From: Planctomycetota bacterium
GTDB lineage: Bacteria > Planctomycetota > Planctomycetia > Gemmatales > Gemmataceae
Assembly: GCA_016872595.1 (NCBI GenBank)
Contig: VGZJ01000003.1
Coordinates: 1 to 63,578, forward strand
Direction: 5' to 3'
Length of the DNA stretch: 63,578 nucleotides
Shown here: piece after piece, positions 1-8,223 of the stretch
How positions within the stretch are numbered: position 1 is the first letter of the stretch
Layout: each line of letters starts with the position of its first letter
The notes under the pieces: generated by a model
Told to the model about the DNA's origin: nothing
The model's input: only the letters and a program-made list of their open reading frames with translations
The model's database searches: none
Program-made: the position numbers and the translations under genes

Positions 1-128
1 CGCCCCGTCGTCACACGGTGATGATGAAGAACGTCGCCGGACTCCACAACCGGATGTACGGGTAACGACCACACAGGATCGTCTGGCCGAAGTGCGACTG
101 AACCAACACCTATTGCGCAACGAGTCTA
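1..128 (+). mobile_element. Left copy of terminal inverted repeat; partial end of an inserted element
   Basis: Bases 34-128 are the exact reverse complement of 63484-63578 (95 of 95), and identity stops at 129. A short frame at 3-65 ends in ..NVAGLHNRMYG and TAA, running toward the element end at 128, as the C-terminus of a transposase would; I cannot identify it. The inner terminus contains TTGCGCAA followed by CGAGTCTA. Because the same terminus abuts two unrelated genes, I infer an insertion sequence end rather than a gene duplication. Family unassigned. Confidence 0.5.
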
Positions 129-141
129 TTACGTTGGGGTC

Positions 142-645
142 ATGGAGGAACTTACTGAGCGACTTGAAGAAGGAAAAGCGGACGTGGAAGGGCTGAACCG
201 AGCGTGGGCAGATGTGTACCAATCGCACGTCCAAGGCGATTCATCCGATTTGGTGTCCTTCTACGCCTTTCATGCTGTTCAGGCTTTCCGGCCACGCCCA
301 ACGCAGGAGTATTTGATCGACCTGTTCAGTGCCATTGCTAACAGCACGGGCTCCGCGATGCCGGCAGAGCGCCGTGATGATGAGAAAGAATGGCAGTGTT
401 GGCTCGTCCGCGAGGTGTTCGGCAACCCGTTCAGGCCGGTCGATTTCGCGCCGTGGCAGACGGACACCGCAGTGGCGCTGGCGCGGCAGATGTACGACCA
501 GAACGATTTTAGTGCGATGCCGATTCTAGCCGACGCGCTTCAAGACGCGGGCTGCGACAACTTGAATGTACTCGACCACTGCCGTGATCCGGGCGAGCAC
601 GTTTGCGGGTGCTGGGTGATCGACACGTTGTTGGGGAAGGGCTAA
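142..645 (+). CDS. Gemmata-type hypothetical protein, probably 5'-truncated
   Basis: The 167-residue product is soluble, with no signal peptide or membrane segment. Its C-terminal half carries a signature I associate with a large Gemmataceae paralogous family: FGNPFRP near residue 93, MPILADALQDAGC near 125, then DHCRDPGEHVCGCWVIDTLL close to the end. Family members as I recall them are longer at the N-terminus, starting with a Cys-rich segment that is absent here. The ATG lies 13 bases after the end of the terminal repeat, so the insertion probably removed the original start. The function of the family is unknown. A GGGGT stretch just upstream of the ATG may act as a ribosome site. Confidence 0.6.
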   Translation: MEELTERLEEGKADVEGLNRAWADVYQSHVQGDSSDLVSFYAFHAVQAFRPRPTQEYLIDLFSAIANSTGSAMPAERRDDEKEWQCWLVREVFGNPFRPVDFAPWQTDTAVALARQMYDQNDFSAMPILADALQDAGCDNLNVLDHCRDPGEHVCGCWVIDTLLGKG

Positions 646-762
646 TGCTCCTCACGGAATTAGATCGTTGACTTCGACGCGCGCCGGGCGCGGCGAGGGG
701 CGACAGCTTGCCGTCGCGACGGTGGAGGCTCAACTCGACGTAGTCCGCACCGAACGCGGCCT

Positions 763-793
763 TTGCGCCCGGCCGAGAGTTGCGGACTATAAT
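763..793 (+). promoter_or_regulatory. Candidate promoter for the TPR-like gene
   Basis: A perfect TATAAT lies at 788-793, preceded by a poor TTGCGC at 763-768 (spacing 19). It sits 45 bases before the GTG at 838. The 646-837 gap holds nothing else I can support. Confidence 0.4.
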
Positions 794-837
794 CTTGGTA
801 TTCGCGCGCAAGTCGCGCCAGTAACGGCGTTCCCGCG

Positions 838-1638
838 GTGAACCCGGCCGGACCGACCGGGACGATGAGGGCTACAATCATGACCCGGCCGACCGCAAGC
901 ACCCCGACCGCTCAGCCGACCATCGACAGCTTGATGGTGCGCTTCCTCGCCAACCGCTCAGACGCTGCCGCGGCAGCAGTCGAGACGGGCGAGAGCGAGG
1001 TGGAGCCGCACGAGGTCGCCGCCGGGTTCCGGGTGGACCCACGGGCCGCATGGCTCGACGCGACCGCACAACTCACCACGGGGGGGAACGCCCCCGCGCC
1101 CGCCGGTCCGCTCCCGAACGAATGGGCCGCGCTCGTGGCGCAGCCGGCCGCGGCGTTCGCGGTCCCGATGGCCGCGGGGCACTTCCCCCAGCGCGTCAAA
1201 GACCTGCAACCGCTGCTCACGAAGGTCCTCGCTGCCGAACTGCGGCCGACCGGCACACAGGCCGCGCTGCCGGGGTTCGTCGCCCTGCGGAGCTGGCTGG
1301 CGAAGAACGGCGCGGCCAACCCCGCCGTTGCCGCGGGCATCGCCCGCACGCTCGGCGACTTCGACACCGCGGACGCGCTTCTGAGTGCCGCCGGCACCGC
1401 CAGCGACCGCGCCGCGACCCTCTGGTCGCGCGGGCAGTGTGCGGACGCGCTCGCCGCGTGGGACTCCGCGCCCGAATCGCCCGCGGTGCTGTTCAACCGC
1501 GGCATGGCCCGGCTGTTCCTCGGTCGCGCCGCGGAGGCGCGCGAGCCGCTTCAGAAGGCAATCGACGCGATCCCCGAAACGAGCGGCTGGAACGCGCTCG
1601 CCCGGCTGTACCTCGCGCTGGCCGAGATTCAGGGCTAA
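838..1638 (+). CDS. TPR-like hypothetical protein
   Basis: The 266-residue protein is alanine-rich and soluble. From about residue 165 to the end it consists of short helical pairs with tetratricopeptide character: a hydrophobic pattern around LGDFDTADALL, then VLFNRGMARLFLGRAAEAREPL and WNALARLYLALAEI. The N-terminal half is unassigned. The GTG at 838 gives the longest form, but ATG codons at 865 and 880 are equally plausible; the 880 ATG directly follows a GGCTACAATC motif. Role unknown, probably protein-protein interaction. The gene is followed by a hairpin terminator and stands alone. Confidence 0.6.
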   Translation: MNPAGPTGTMRATIMTRPTASTPTAQPTIDSLMVRFLANRSDAAAAAVETGESEVEPHEVAAGFRVDPRAAWLDATAQLTTGGNAPAPAGPLPNEWAALVAQPAAAFAVPMAAGHFPQRVKDLQPLLTKVLAAELRPTGTQAALPGFVALRSWLAKNGAANPAVAAGIARTLGDFDTADALLSAAGTASDRAATLWSRGQCADALAAWDSAPESPAVLFNRGMARLFLGRAAEAREPLQKAIDAIPETSGWNALARLYLALAEIQG

Positions 1639-1663
1639 CGAACCTCTTAAGCGGGACGGTCCG

Positions 1664-1701
1664 CCGGTCTGTCGCGAACACAGACCGGGGGCATGTCCCC
1701 C
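1664..1701 (+). terminator. Hairpin pair after the TPR-like gene
   Basis: CCGGTCTGT (1664-1672) pairs with ACAGACCGG (1680-1688), 9 perfect pairs. It is followed at once by GGGGG/CCCCC (about 1687-1701). There is no T tract. Confidence 0.4.
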
Positions 1702-1825
1702 CCGCTTGCTCACTTCATGGCACATTCACGGCAGATTTCTCCTCACCCCCACGTTCACCGTTCGCTCACAGGCGCGCGCCAGCACAGGGCGTTGCACCCG
1801 GCCCACGCGTCGCGCGCCCCTGTGG

Positions 1826-2254
1826 GTAAAGTTCACCGCGGGGTACTGCGGCGTGGTGCCCGACTACAGTGGCATTCTCGTGGTGAACCGCACGTTCTCG
1901 GTGGCCGAGGTCGCGGACGGCGCGTCGAACACGTTCCTCCTGTCCGAGGTCGCGGGCCGGCCCGACCGCTACCAAGTCGGCCGGCTCATTAGCACCAACA
2001 CCCAGACCGACGGCGGCTGGGCTGACCCCAGCAACGAGTACATCACCCACGGGTTCAGCGCCGACGGCAACACCTCGCCCGGCACGTGCCACACGAACCG
2101 CACGAACAACAACGAAGCGTACAGCTTCCACATCGGCGGCGCGCACCACGTGTTCGCCGACGGCTCGGTGCGGTTCGTGAAGTCCGCGATCGACATCCGC
2201 CAGTTCGTGAAGTTCATCACCCGCGCCGGTGGCGACATCGTGCCGGAGAACTAA
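1826..2254 (+). pseudogene. DUF1559 (prepilin-like) C-terminal remnant
   Basis: In the frame ending at the TAA at 2252-2254 there are about 140 residues typical of the C-terminal half of planctomycete DUF1559 proteins: a segment on keeping an exposed fold (VADGASNTFLLSEVAGRPD), then SFHIGGAHHVFADGSVRF and an ending around ..FITRAGGDIVPEN. The family normally begins with a prepilin methylation helix (TLIELLVVIAIIAIL), which is absent. Upstream of about 1826 the frame stays open but is nonsense. The following gene is the lipoprotein that usually accompanies DUF1559, so this is a decayed cassette. There is no start codon I would trust. Confidence 0.6.
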
Positions 2255-2271
2255 CGAGGAGCGCTTCAGAG

Positions 2272-2772
2272 ATGCGAGTGACATGGCTGATCCTGTCGGC
2301 GGCACTAACCGCCGCCGGGTGTTCGCAAGCGCCCACACAACCCGACGCGCTGGCCCCACACCCCGTCACCGGGCGCGTGACCTACGAGGGCCGCCCGGCC
2401 GTCGGCGTCGTGGTCACGCTGATTCCGACCGACGCGCCGATGGTGCCGCAGATTCCGAAGAACCCGCGCGCGATCACCGGCGCGGACGGCGCGTTCACCA
2501 TCGACACGTTCGCCGACGCCAACGGCGCGCCCGCGGGCCGCTACCAACTGGTGCTGTAGTGGCCCGGCGAGAAGAAAGAGAACGCCGAGAGCGAGGCGAC
2601 GGAGATCACCGACAAGCTGATTGGCTGGTACGACGCGACCCACTCGACGATCACCGTGCGCGTGAAGGTCGAGACGAACGCGATCCCCGCGCTTGCTATC
2701 CCGCGGATCGCCGCGGCCCCGCCCAAGTCACACGGCGTGCCCGGCCGCAATTACTGCGAACGGCCGGCGTGA
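2272..2772 (+). pseudogene. Transthyretin-like lipoprotein gene with in-frame TAG
   Basis: From ATG 2272 the frame gives a lipoprotein signal peptide with lipobox AAGC at residues 14-17. A carboxypeptidase-regulatory/transthyretin-like beta domain follows (TGRVTYEGRPAVGVVVTLIP, then ADGAFTIDTF). A TAG at 2557-2559 stops it after 95 residues at ..RYQLVL. Past the TAG the same frame continues in family style (WPGEKK, then STITVRVKVETN) to a TGA at 2770-2772. In relatives I recall a Tyr (TAC or TAT) at the stop position, so one base change explains it. It lies 17 bases after the DUF1559 remnant, with GAGGAG as ribosome site. Sequencing error cannot be excluded. Confidence 0.6.
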
Positions 2773-2822
2773 GCCGGCCGGTGAGTGGTTACACACAAGA
2801 ACCGGCCGGCTCACGCCGGCCG
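2761..2822. repeat. Perfect 22-base inverted hairpin doublet, family 1
   Basis: Arm 2761-2782 is the exact reverse complement of 2801-2822, with an 18-base loop. Each arm is itself a hairpin (GGCCGGC, GTGA, GCCGGCC). A close relative lies at 54181-54252. Located between convergent genes, it could also serve as a two-way terminator for rtcB. Confidence 0.75.
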
Positions 2823-2827
2823 TACGC

Positions 2828-4291
2828 CTACCCCTTAATCACGCCGAGCGGCCTCATTCGCGCGACCCTGCGCGACAGGTCGGCGTCGTGGACCGTGCTC
2901 ACCACGTCGTCCACGTTCTTGTACGCCTTCGGCTGCTCTTCCGCGAGCCCGTGGCGGCTGCTCGCCATCGCGATCACGCCCTTGTGCTCCAGCTCGCGGT
3001 CGATGCGGCGACCGGCGGCGTCGAGCTTGGCCGCGGTGCGGCTCATCGCGCGCCCGGCCCCGTGGCAAGTGGTGCCGAAGGTCTTTTCCATCGCGCCCGG
3101 CGCGCCGACCAGCACCCACGACGCGCGACCCATGTCGCCGGGAATGATGACCGGCTGGCCGACGGCGCGGAACGCCTCCGGCACTTCCGGGTGCCCGGCC
3201 GGGAACGCCCGCGTCGCGCCCTTGCGGTGGACCCACACCTTCTTCTTCTTCCCCTCGACGGTGTGCTCTTCGAGCTTCGCGATGTTGTGGGCCACGTCGT
3301 ACAGTTGCTCCATGCCGAGGTCTTCCCACGAGCGCCCGAAGACGCTGGAAAAGACCTCGCGCGCCTGCTGCATGAGCAGTTGCCGGTTGCAGAACCCGTA
3401 GTTCGCGGCGGCGCGCATCTGGGCGATGTACTTGCGGCCCTCCGGTGAATCGGCCGGCGCGCACGCGAGCTGACGGTCCGGCAGTTCGAACCCGTACTTC
3501 TGCGGGCAGTTGCGGAACGTGGCGAGCGCGTCGTCGCACACCTGATAGCCCAGCCCGCGGCTCCCGCTGTGGATCATCACGCACACTTGGTTCAGTTCGA
3601 GGCCGAACGCCCGGGCAACGTCGGCGTCGTACACGCTATCGACGACCTGCACTTCCATGAAGTGGTTGCCGCTGCCGAGCGTGCCGCACTGCTCCGCGCC
3701 GCGCTTGACGGCGTGATCGCTCACCTGTTCCGGGTCGCCGCCGTCGATGAACCCGTTGGCCTCGGTGTGGTCGAGGTCGCGCTCGACGCCCAGCCCGCGG
3801 CCGATGACGAACTTCGGCCCCTCGCCCATGAGCCGGCGCGTGTCCACCGCGTCGAACTTGTACTTGCCCGTGCGCCCGGCCCCGCTGGGCACGGTCTCGA
3901 ACAGTTCGCGCACGAGTTCGCGCATGCGGTGCTTCACGTCGTCAAGGAACAGGTTCGTCTTCACGAACCGCACGCCGCAGTTGATGTCGTAGCCGACGCC
4001 ACCGGGCGACACGACGCCGCCCTCGGCCGGGTCGGTGGCGCACACCCCGCCGATGCAGAACCCGTAGCCCCAGTGGATGTCCGGCATCGCGATGCTGGCG
4101 ATCTGGATGCCCGGCAGCGTGGCGACGTTGGCGACCTGCTCCGGCGCTTGGTCCTTGCGGAGCTGCTCCAAGAGGGTGTCGTTGGCGTAGATGTGCCCCG
4201 GCACGCGCATGCCAGCCTTGTAGCTGGTGGGGATGCGGTGGCAGCAGCAGCCGATGTGTTCCAGCGGCCCGGTGTACGCGGTCTTCGTCAT
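2828..4291 (-). CDS. rtcB: RNA-splicing ligase RtcB
   Basis: The 487-residue protein is of full family length. It joins RNA 2',3'-cyclic phosphate or 3'-phosphate ends to 5'-OH ends using GTP and Mn2+. Metal and active-site signatures are all visible: YDINCGVR (Asp102, Cys105), GTLGSGNHF, IHSGSRGLGYQ and TTCHGAGRAMSR, whose His is the expected guanylylation site. It lies 56 bases downstream of an archease gene, its known activating partner, and is probably cotranscribed with it. The hairpin doublet at 2761-2822 follows directly. In bacteria it acts in RNA repair or tRNA/rRNA ligation; the substrate here is not evident. Confidence 0.95.
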   Translation of the reverse strand: MTKTAYTGPLEHIGCCCHRIPTSYKAGMRVPGHIYANDTLLEQLRKDQAPEQVANVATLPGIQIASIAMPDIHWGYGFCIGGVCATDPAEGGVVSPGGVGYDINCGVRFVKTNLFLDDVKHRMRELVRELFETVPSGAGRTGKYKFDAVDTRRLMGEGPKFVIGRGLGVERDLDHTEANGFIDGGDPEQVSDHAVKRGAEQCGTLGSGNHFMEVQVVDSVYDADVARAFGLELNQVCVMIHSGSRGLGYQVCDDALATFRNCPQKYGFELPDRQLACAPADSPEGRKYIAQMRAAANYGFCNRQLLMQQAREVFSSVFGRSWEDLGMEQLYDVAHNIAKLEEHTVEGKKKKVWVHRKGATRAFPAGHPEVPEAFRAVGQPVIIPGDMGRASWVLVGAPGAMEKTFGTTCHGAGRAMSRTAAKLDAAGRRIDRELEHKGVIAMASSRHGLAEEQPKAYKNVDDVVSTVHDADLSRRVARMRPLGVIKG

Positions 4292-4347
4292 GTTCGACCT
4301 GTGTTCGGAGTGCGCGCTCGCCTACGGCTCGCGGCTAACGCGCTATG

Positions 4348-4758
4348 TCAGATGTCAACAATCACCTCAGCGAGCCATGCGCCGTCGACCTGTTCGACTT
4401 TCAGCTCGTGGTAGGTGATCGCCTTGACCTCATGCGCGAGGGCGTGGCGTGCGGGGTCGTAGCGCTCGCCGCGGGCGGTCGCGACGAGGCCGGCGTCGGT
4501 TGCGGCCACGTCGAACGACGCGAACAGCATCTGTTCCGTCTCGAACCGCAGCAGCAACTCTTTGAGCCAATCGAACATCAGGAACTCGCGGTCGGTGCCC
4601 GCGAGTTCGATCCGCACATCCTGTGCCGGGCGCACGCTCGCCGGGTCTTCGACGACGCTGGCGAGCAAGCACCGCCCCATCTCCGCGAACAGCGAAGACA
4701 GGTCCGGCGCGGTCGCCCGCAGTCCCAAATCGGCGGTGTGTTCGAACAGCTCGTACAT
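4348..4758 (-). CDS. Archease, RtcB activator
   Basis: I start the protein at the ATG at 4758, giving 136 residues beginning MYELFEHTADLGL. This matches the archease N-terminus, with metal-ligand Asp10 after the conserved His-Thr-Ala. The C-terminal HELKVEQVDG..AEVIVDI also matches. Upstream in-frame starts would add a non-homologous Pro-rich leader. Archease promotes guanylylation and turnover of RtcB, and the rtcB gene follows at 56 bases on the same strand. A GC-rich hairpin around 4850-4885 separates it from fabH, so the archease-rtcB pair may be a separate unit. Confidence 0.9.
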   Translation of the reverse strand: MYELFEHTADLGLRATAPDLSSLFAEMGRCLLASVVEDPASVRPAQDVRIELAGTDREFLMFDWLKELLLRFETEQMLFASFDVAATDAGLVATARGERYDPARHALAHEVKAITYHELKVEQVDGAWLAEVIVDI

Positions 4759-4894
4759 CGGCGAAACCACGGACACGAGGAGTGGGGCCGGGGTTCGGAG
4801 GTGTGGCGTGCGATCAGAGGTGCGCGGGTTCGTCAAGCCGCTTGCTGCTTCGCGGGCGGACGCGCGACTCGCGAAGCCGCCCGCGGCTTAGGTG

Positions 4895-5911
4895 TCACCA
4901 CCGCACGACGGCGGTGCTCCATGCGAGGCCCGCGCCGAAGCCGCTGAGTACGATCAGGTCGCCGGGCCGCACGCGGCCCTCGGCCGCGGCCTCGTCTAGT
5001 GCTAGCGGGATGCTGCCGGCCGACGTGTTCCCGTAGCGGTCGAGGTTGTTGAACACCTTCGCGCGGGGGATGTGAAGGGAGTCGATGGCCGCGTTGATAA
5101 TGCGGATGTTCGCCTGATGCACCACGAACAGCGACACGTCCTCGACCGTGAGCTTGGCGGCGTCAAGGACTTCGCGGATCGTGTCGCACAGGATGTTCAC
5201 GGCCCACTTGAACACCGCGTAGCCGTCCATGAACATGTAGTGCTTGCCGGCCGCGATCAGGTCGGGCGTGACCGGGGTGCGCGAGCCGCACGCCTCGCGC
5301 TGGAGCAGCGGCCCTCCGGAACCTTCGGACCCCATGCTGTAGGCGAGGAACCCTTGCTCCGGCGTGCCCGGCTCCACGAACACCGCGCCCGCGCCGTCGC
5401 CGAATAGGGGATAGGTCTTGATGTCGGTGGGGTTCAGCACGCGGCTGTTGGTATCGCCGCCGATGACCAGCGCGCGGTCGCTCTGCCCGGCCTTCACGAA
5501 CGCGGCGGCCGCGAGCAGCGCGTACATGAACCCGGCGCACGCGGCCTCGACCTCAATCGCCGGGCCGGTCATCTTCAGCCGGTCTTGGACGAGGCACGCG
5601 GTCGAAGGGAACGACATGTCGGGCGTGAACGTGCCCAGCACGAGCAGGTCGCAATCGGCGGCCGTCCGCCCGGTTTTCGCGAACAGGTCGTTGGCCGCTT
5701 CGACGCACAGGTCCGAGGTCGCTTGGTGCGGGGCCGCGTGGCGGCGCTCCAAAATGCCGGTGCGCTTGACGATCCAATCGGAGTCGAACCCGAGGCGGGC
5801 GTGGAGGTGCTCGTTATCGACGACCATTTCCGGCACGTACTTGCCGGTGCCGACGACGCGGACGCCCATCATCGACCGGCACTTCGGCCTGAACGGGGGT
5901 CGCTCGCTCAT
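4895..5911 (-). CDS. fabH: 3-oxoacyl-ACP synthase III (FabH)
   Basis: The 338-residue KAS III enzyme condenses acyl-CoA with malonyl-ACP to start fatty acid synthesis. The catalytic triad is visible: Cys125 in EAACAGF, His265 in VVHQANIR and Asn295 in YGNTSAGS. The C-terminal LSGFGAGLAWS is also typical. The family usually begins near VRVVGTGKYVP, so the true start may be one of the two Met codons at residues 14-15 (5872 or 5869). It is the first gene of a minus-strand run toward archease and rtcB, with no functional link known. accD lies elsewhere in this window (30.2 kb). Confidence 0.93.
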   Translation of the reverse strand: MSERPPFRPKCRSMMGVRVVGTGKYVPEMVVDNEHLHARLGFDSDWIVKRTGILERRHAAPHQATSDLCVEAANDLFAKTGRTAADCDLLVLGTFTPDMSFPSTACLVQDRLKMTGPAIEVEAACAGFMYALLAAAAFVKAGQSDRALVIGGDTNSRVLNPTDIKTYPLFGDGAGAVFVEPGTPEQGFLAYSMGSEGSGGPLLQREACGSRTPVTPDLIAAGKHYMFMDGYAVFKWAVNILCDTIREVLDAAKLTVEDVSLFVVHQANIRIINAAIDSLHIPRAKVFNNLDRYGNTSAGSIPLALDEAAAEGRVRPGDLIVLSGFGAGLAWSTAVVRW

Positions 5912-6004
5912 CGGTTCTACCCGGATCGTGTCGGCCGCGGTGCCCGCGCTCGGCCGTGAGCAGAGATTATACGAACGCGCGGCGCGACGGGCAGAAGAAC
6001 TGAG

Positions 6005-6733
6005 TCACGCGCCGCCGGCGCGATTGCGGGCCGCGGCCCGCGCCGGCACACACCCCACCGGCAGCAGCTTCGGGCGCGGCACGACCACGCCCGTCACGCC
6101 GCCGAAGTTGTCCCACAGGTCGCGGTAGCCGTACCGCAAAAATGCGAACACGTCCGGGTCCGGGTGGCCTGCGAGGTACGCGCGCACCAGATCGGTCATG
6201 CGCGCGTCGTAGCGGTCCTTCGAGTGCGAGTGGACCGCGTACCGGCCGGGGTGCCGGCGCAGGTCGCCGTCGAACGTGGGGCCGATGTGGTACAGCTCGT
6301 GGAACACGGTCACGAGCTTCTCGCGGAACGGCTGGTCGAGAAACCGCGGCAGGCAGAACGTGAGCACGTACAGCATCTCGCGCCCGTCCACGAAGTACCG
6401 CTGCACTTGGTACTCGGTGGCCCCGTGGCGGCGGGTCAGCGCGCCGCCGCGGAACCGCAGCGGGGTGACGCGGGCCTGCAGCCCGTACCGGCTCCGGTTC
6501 CGGCACGGCGTAAAGCTGACGAGTACCCGCGGCATCTCGACGTGGCCCAACTCCGGGCACCGGGCCGCTACGTCGTCGCACAGCGTGCGCATGCGCGCGG
6601 TGAAGTCGAACCCGGTCGGCTCGGGCGGGTCCGGCAGGCGCAACGGCGAACCTTCTGGGATCACCCAGCGCGCCGCCAGCGGCGCGCGGGCGCTCCAGCG
6701 CAGTACGAGAGGCAACGAGCGGGTGCCGGTCAT
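6005..6733 (-). CDS. Putative zinc metallopeptidase (HELYH motif)
   Basis: The central segment VFHELYHIGPTFDGDLRR carries an HExxH zinc motif (HELYH). Downstream, YAVHSHSKDRYDARM could supply further ligands. This layout resembles the putative phage metallopeptidase family (PF18894) as I recall it; assignment is tentative. There is no signal peptide. The start is uncertain: a good promoter (6774-6802) overlaps the Met codon at 6775, so I prefer the ATG at 6733, giving 242 residues. The N-terminal 60 residues are Arg/Pro-rich and unassigned. It is monocistronic, divergent from the lipoprotein at 6949. Confidence 0.6.
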   Translation of the reverse strand: MTGTRSLPLVLRWSARAPLAARWVIPEGSPLRLPDPPEPTGFDFTARMRTLCDDVAARCPELGHVEMPRVLVSFTPCRNRSRYGLQARVTPLRFRGGALTRRHGATEYQVQRYFVDGREMLYVLTFCLPRFLDQPFREKLVTVFHELYHIGPTFDGDLRRHPGRYAVHSHSKDRYDARMTDLVRAYLAGHPDPDVFAFLRYGYRDLWDNFGGVTGVVVPRPKLLPVGCVPARAAARNRAGGA

Positions 6734-6773
6734 CCGGGATCGATCCGAAAAGGGGGCGATGCGATAGAGGGCC

Positions 6774-6802
6774 ATGCTAGGGCGGAACTGTGGCGCGGTC
6801 AA
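6774..6802 (-). promoter_or_regulatory. Sigma-70-like promoter for the metallopeptidase
   Basis: On the minus strand TTGACC (6802-6797) is followed after 17 bases by TAGCAT (6779-6774). The expected start of transcription is near 6767, about 34 bases before the ATG at 6733. Confidence 0.5.
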
Positions 6803-6948
6803 CGACGTAACCGGCTCGTGTCGCAAAGTCGGACGATCCGGAAAAACAGTTTAAGGTGCCGAACCGCGCCATCCGATACAAGCGGCAACACCGGATCGGC
6901 CCGCGAGTGGCGGGCGCGGTCCGCGTAGGTTCAGGAAACGAGGACGAG

Positions 6949-7212
6949 ATGCGAACCCGAGTGCGCTGGCTGGCGAGCGTCGCGGCCCTGCTGAGCCTGT
7001 CCCTTTCGAGCGGGTGCCAGACGTGGTTCGGCGGCATGACGCTTCCGAGCGGGCGCTACCTCGACCACTTCCCGCAGTACATCGCGCCGGACCCGGCGTT
7101 CCCGCTGCCGCGCGAACTGGCGAGCCAAGAAGACCCCGAGGGCGCGGCCCGGCGCGCCGGCGGCCCGGCCATCGGTGCGCCCGTCGCGCCCCTCGCGCCG
7201 GTGCCCAAGTAG
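6949..7212 (+). CDS. Small lipoprotein
   Basis: The 87-residue product has an Arg-rich N-terminus, a hydrophobic stretch and lipobox SSGC (Cys22), so it should be a lipid-anchored export. The mature part is short, with GRYLDHFPQYIAPDPAFPLPRELASQE followed by an Ala/Pro tail. I recognise the YLDHFPQYI type of segment as recurrent in Gemmata lipoproteins of unknown role. AGGAAACGAGG upstream gives a ribosome site and fixes the ATG at 6949. A clear terminator follows. Confidence 0.7.
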   Translation: MRTRVRWLASVAALLSLSLSSGCQTWFGGMTLPSGRYLDHFPQYIAPDPAFPLPRELASQEDPEGAARRAGGPAIGAPVAPLAPVPK

Positions 7213-7235
7213 GCGCGAGCCGAACCGACGACGCG

Positions 7236-7263
7236 AACAGGGGGCACGCGCCCCCTGTTTTCG
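7236..7263 (+). terminator. Rho-independent terminator
   Basis: AACAGGGGGC (7236-7245) pairs perfectly with GCCCCCTGTT (7250-7259) over a 4-base loop, followed by a TTTCGTTT run. It ends the 6949-7212 lipoprotein unit. Confidence 0.8.
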
Positions 7264-7267
7264 TTTC

Positions 7268-7378
7268 GTGTTCCAAGTTCCAGCAGTTCCAAGTTCCAGA
7301 GTGCCTGCAGTTGCAGGTGTGCGCGGCGATAGCATGGAACTCACTTGGAACTCTGGAACTGCTGCAACTTGGAACTAC
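7268..7378. repeat. Imperfect inverted repeat built of TTCCAAGTTCC units
   Basis: Arms of about 36 bases (7268-7304 and 7341-7378) are inverted copies made of repeated TTCCAAGTTCCAG words. The centre has a CCTGCAGTTGCAGG palindrome (about 7304-7317). It is intergenic between two lipoprotein genes, with lower GC than its surroundings. One of several such elements in the window. Confidence 0.65.
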
Positions 7379-7519
7379 TTCGGCTCGTCTTGATTCGTTC
7401 CGAAGCGGTCGCTATTGGCCCCGCAACCGAGCCATCGACTCGCGCCCGCGGTACGGATACCGCGGGGACGCCGAGGACCGGCGAACTGGGGTCGCCGCGA
7501 CGTTCGGGGGAGGGGAATC

Positions 7520-8062
7520 ATGGCGCAAGGAACGCGCAGGCGGTTGGTCCGGCTCGCGACCGCGAGCTTCGGCGTGCTGCTCTCGACCTCGTTGGTCGGG
7601 TGTCTCAATTGGGACAAGTCGAAAGACACGAAGAAGAACAATCAGCCGACGCCCGGTCTGTACGGGACGCCGACGATCCCGCCCGGCGGTCAGCCCCCGG
7701 TGAACAACACCGGCGCGTTCAAGGGACCGGGCGGGAACCTCCAGAACACGGGCGCGCCGCGCCAGCCGTCGAACGGGTTCAACACGAACACGGGCAACTA
7801 CGGCCAACCGGTCGATTACCGCGGGCAGCCCGGCGGCCCGACCCCGTTCGGCACGCCGGGTATCCCCGGCGCGCAACCGCCGGTGTTCGGGAGCAACCCG
7901 CCGCCGCCGTCGCTGCCGCTCGACGGCATCTATCCGCCCGGCCCGCCGCCGTACTCGCCGCCCGGCGCGCCCGCAGGTGGCGGATTCGGTGTGGACGTCC
8001 AGCCCATCGCGCCGCCAACGGCCCCGCCGGGCGCTGCTGGCAAGGGCTGGGGTGGGCAATAA
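7520..8062 (+). CDS. Pro/Gly-rich lipoprotein
   Basis: The 180-residue protein has a twin-Arg-rich N-terminus, a hydrophobic core and lipobox LVGC (Cys28). After that it is almost wholly low-complexity Pro, Gly and Asn (for example YPPGPPPYSPPGAPAG). It is probably an extended surface-anchored or periplasmic protein of unknown role. The start is fixed by GGGGGAGGGGAATC just before the ATG; longer in-frame starts would destroy the signal peptide. It is monocistronic, followed by a hairpin at 8100. Confidence 0.75.
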   Translation: MAQGTRRRLVRLATASFGVLLSTSLVGCLNWDKSKDTKKNNQPTPGLYGTPTIPPGGQPPVNNTGAFKGPGGNLQNTGAPRQPSNGFNTNTGNYGQPVDYRGQPGGPTPFGTPGIPGAQPPVFGSNPPPPSLPLDGIYPPGPPPYSPPGAPAGGGFGVDVQPIAPPTAPPGAAGKGWGGQ

Positions 8063-8099
8063 CGTCGGACGGTGTGGACCGGCCTTCCTCTTTCTGTAG

Positions 8100-8118
8100 C
8101 CGGGGTCTTTGACCCCGG
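8100..8118. terminator. Hairpin between convergent genes
   Basis: CCGGGGTC (8100-8107) and GACCCCGG (8111-8118) form an 8-pair stem with a TTT loop, between the lipoprotein and larB. It may serve both strands. Confidence 0.5.
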
Positions 8119-8223
8119 TGCCACACGCGCGAATCAAGTCAGCGGTTCTCGCATCGCTCTTTATTCTCTTGGCACCGGCCTCGCAGAAGCCGGCTCCGGA
8201 CGACAACCAGCGCACCACGGTCC

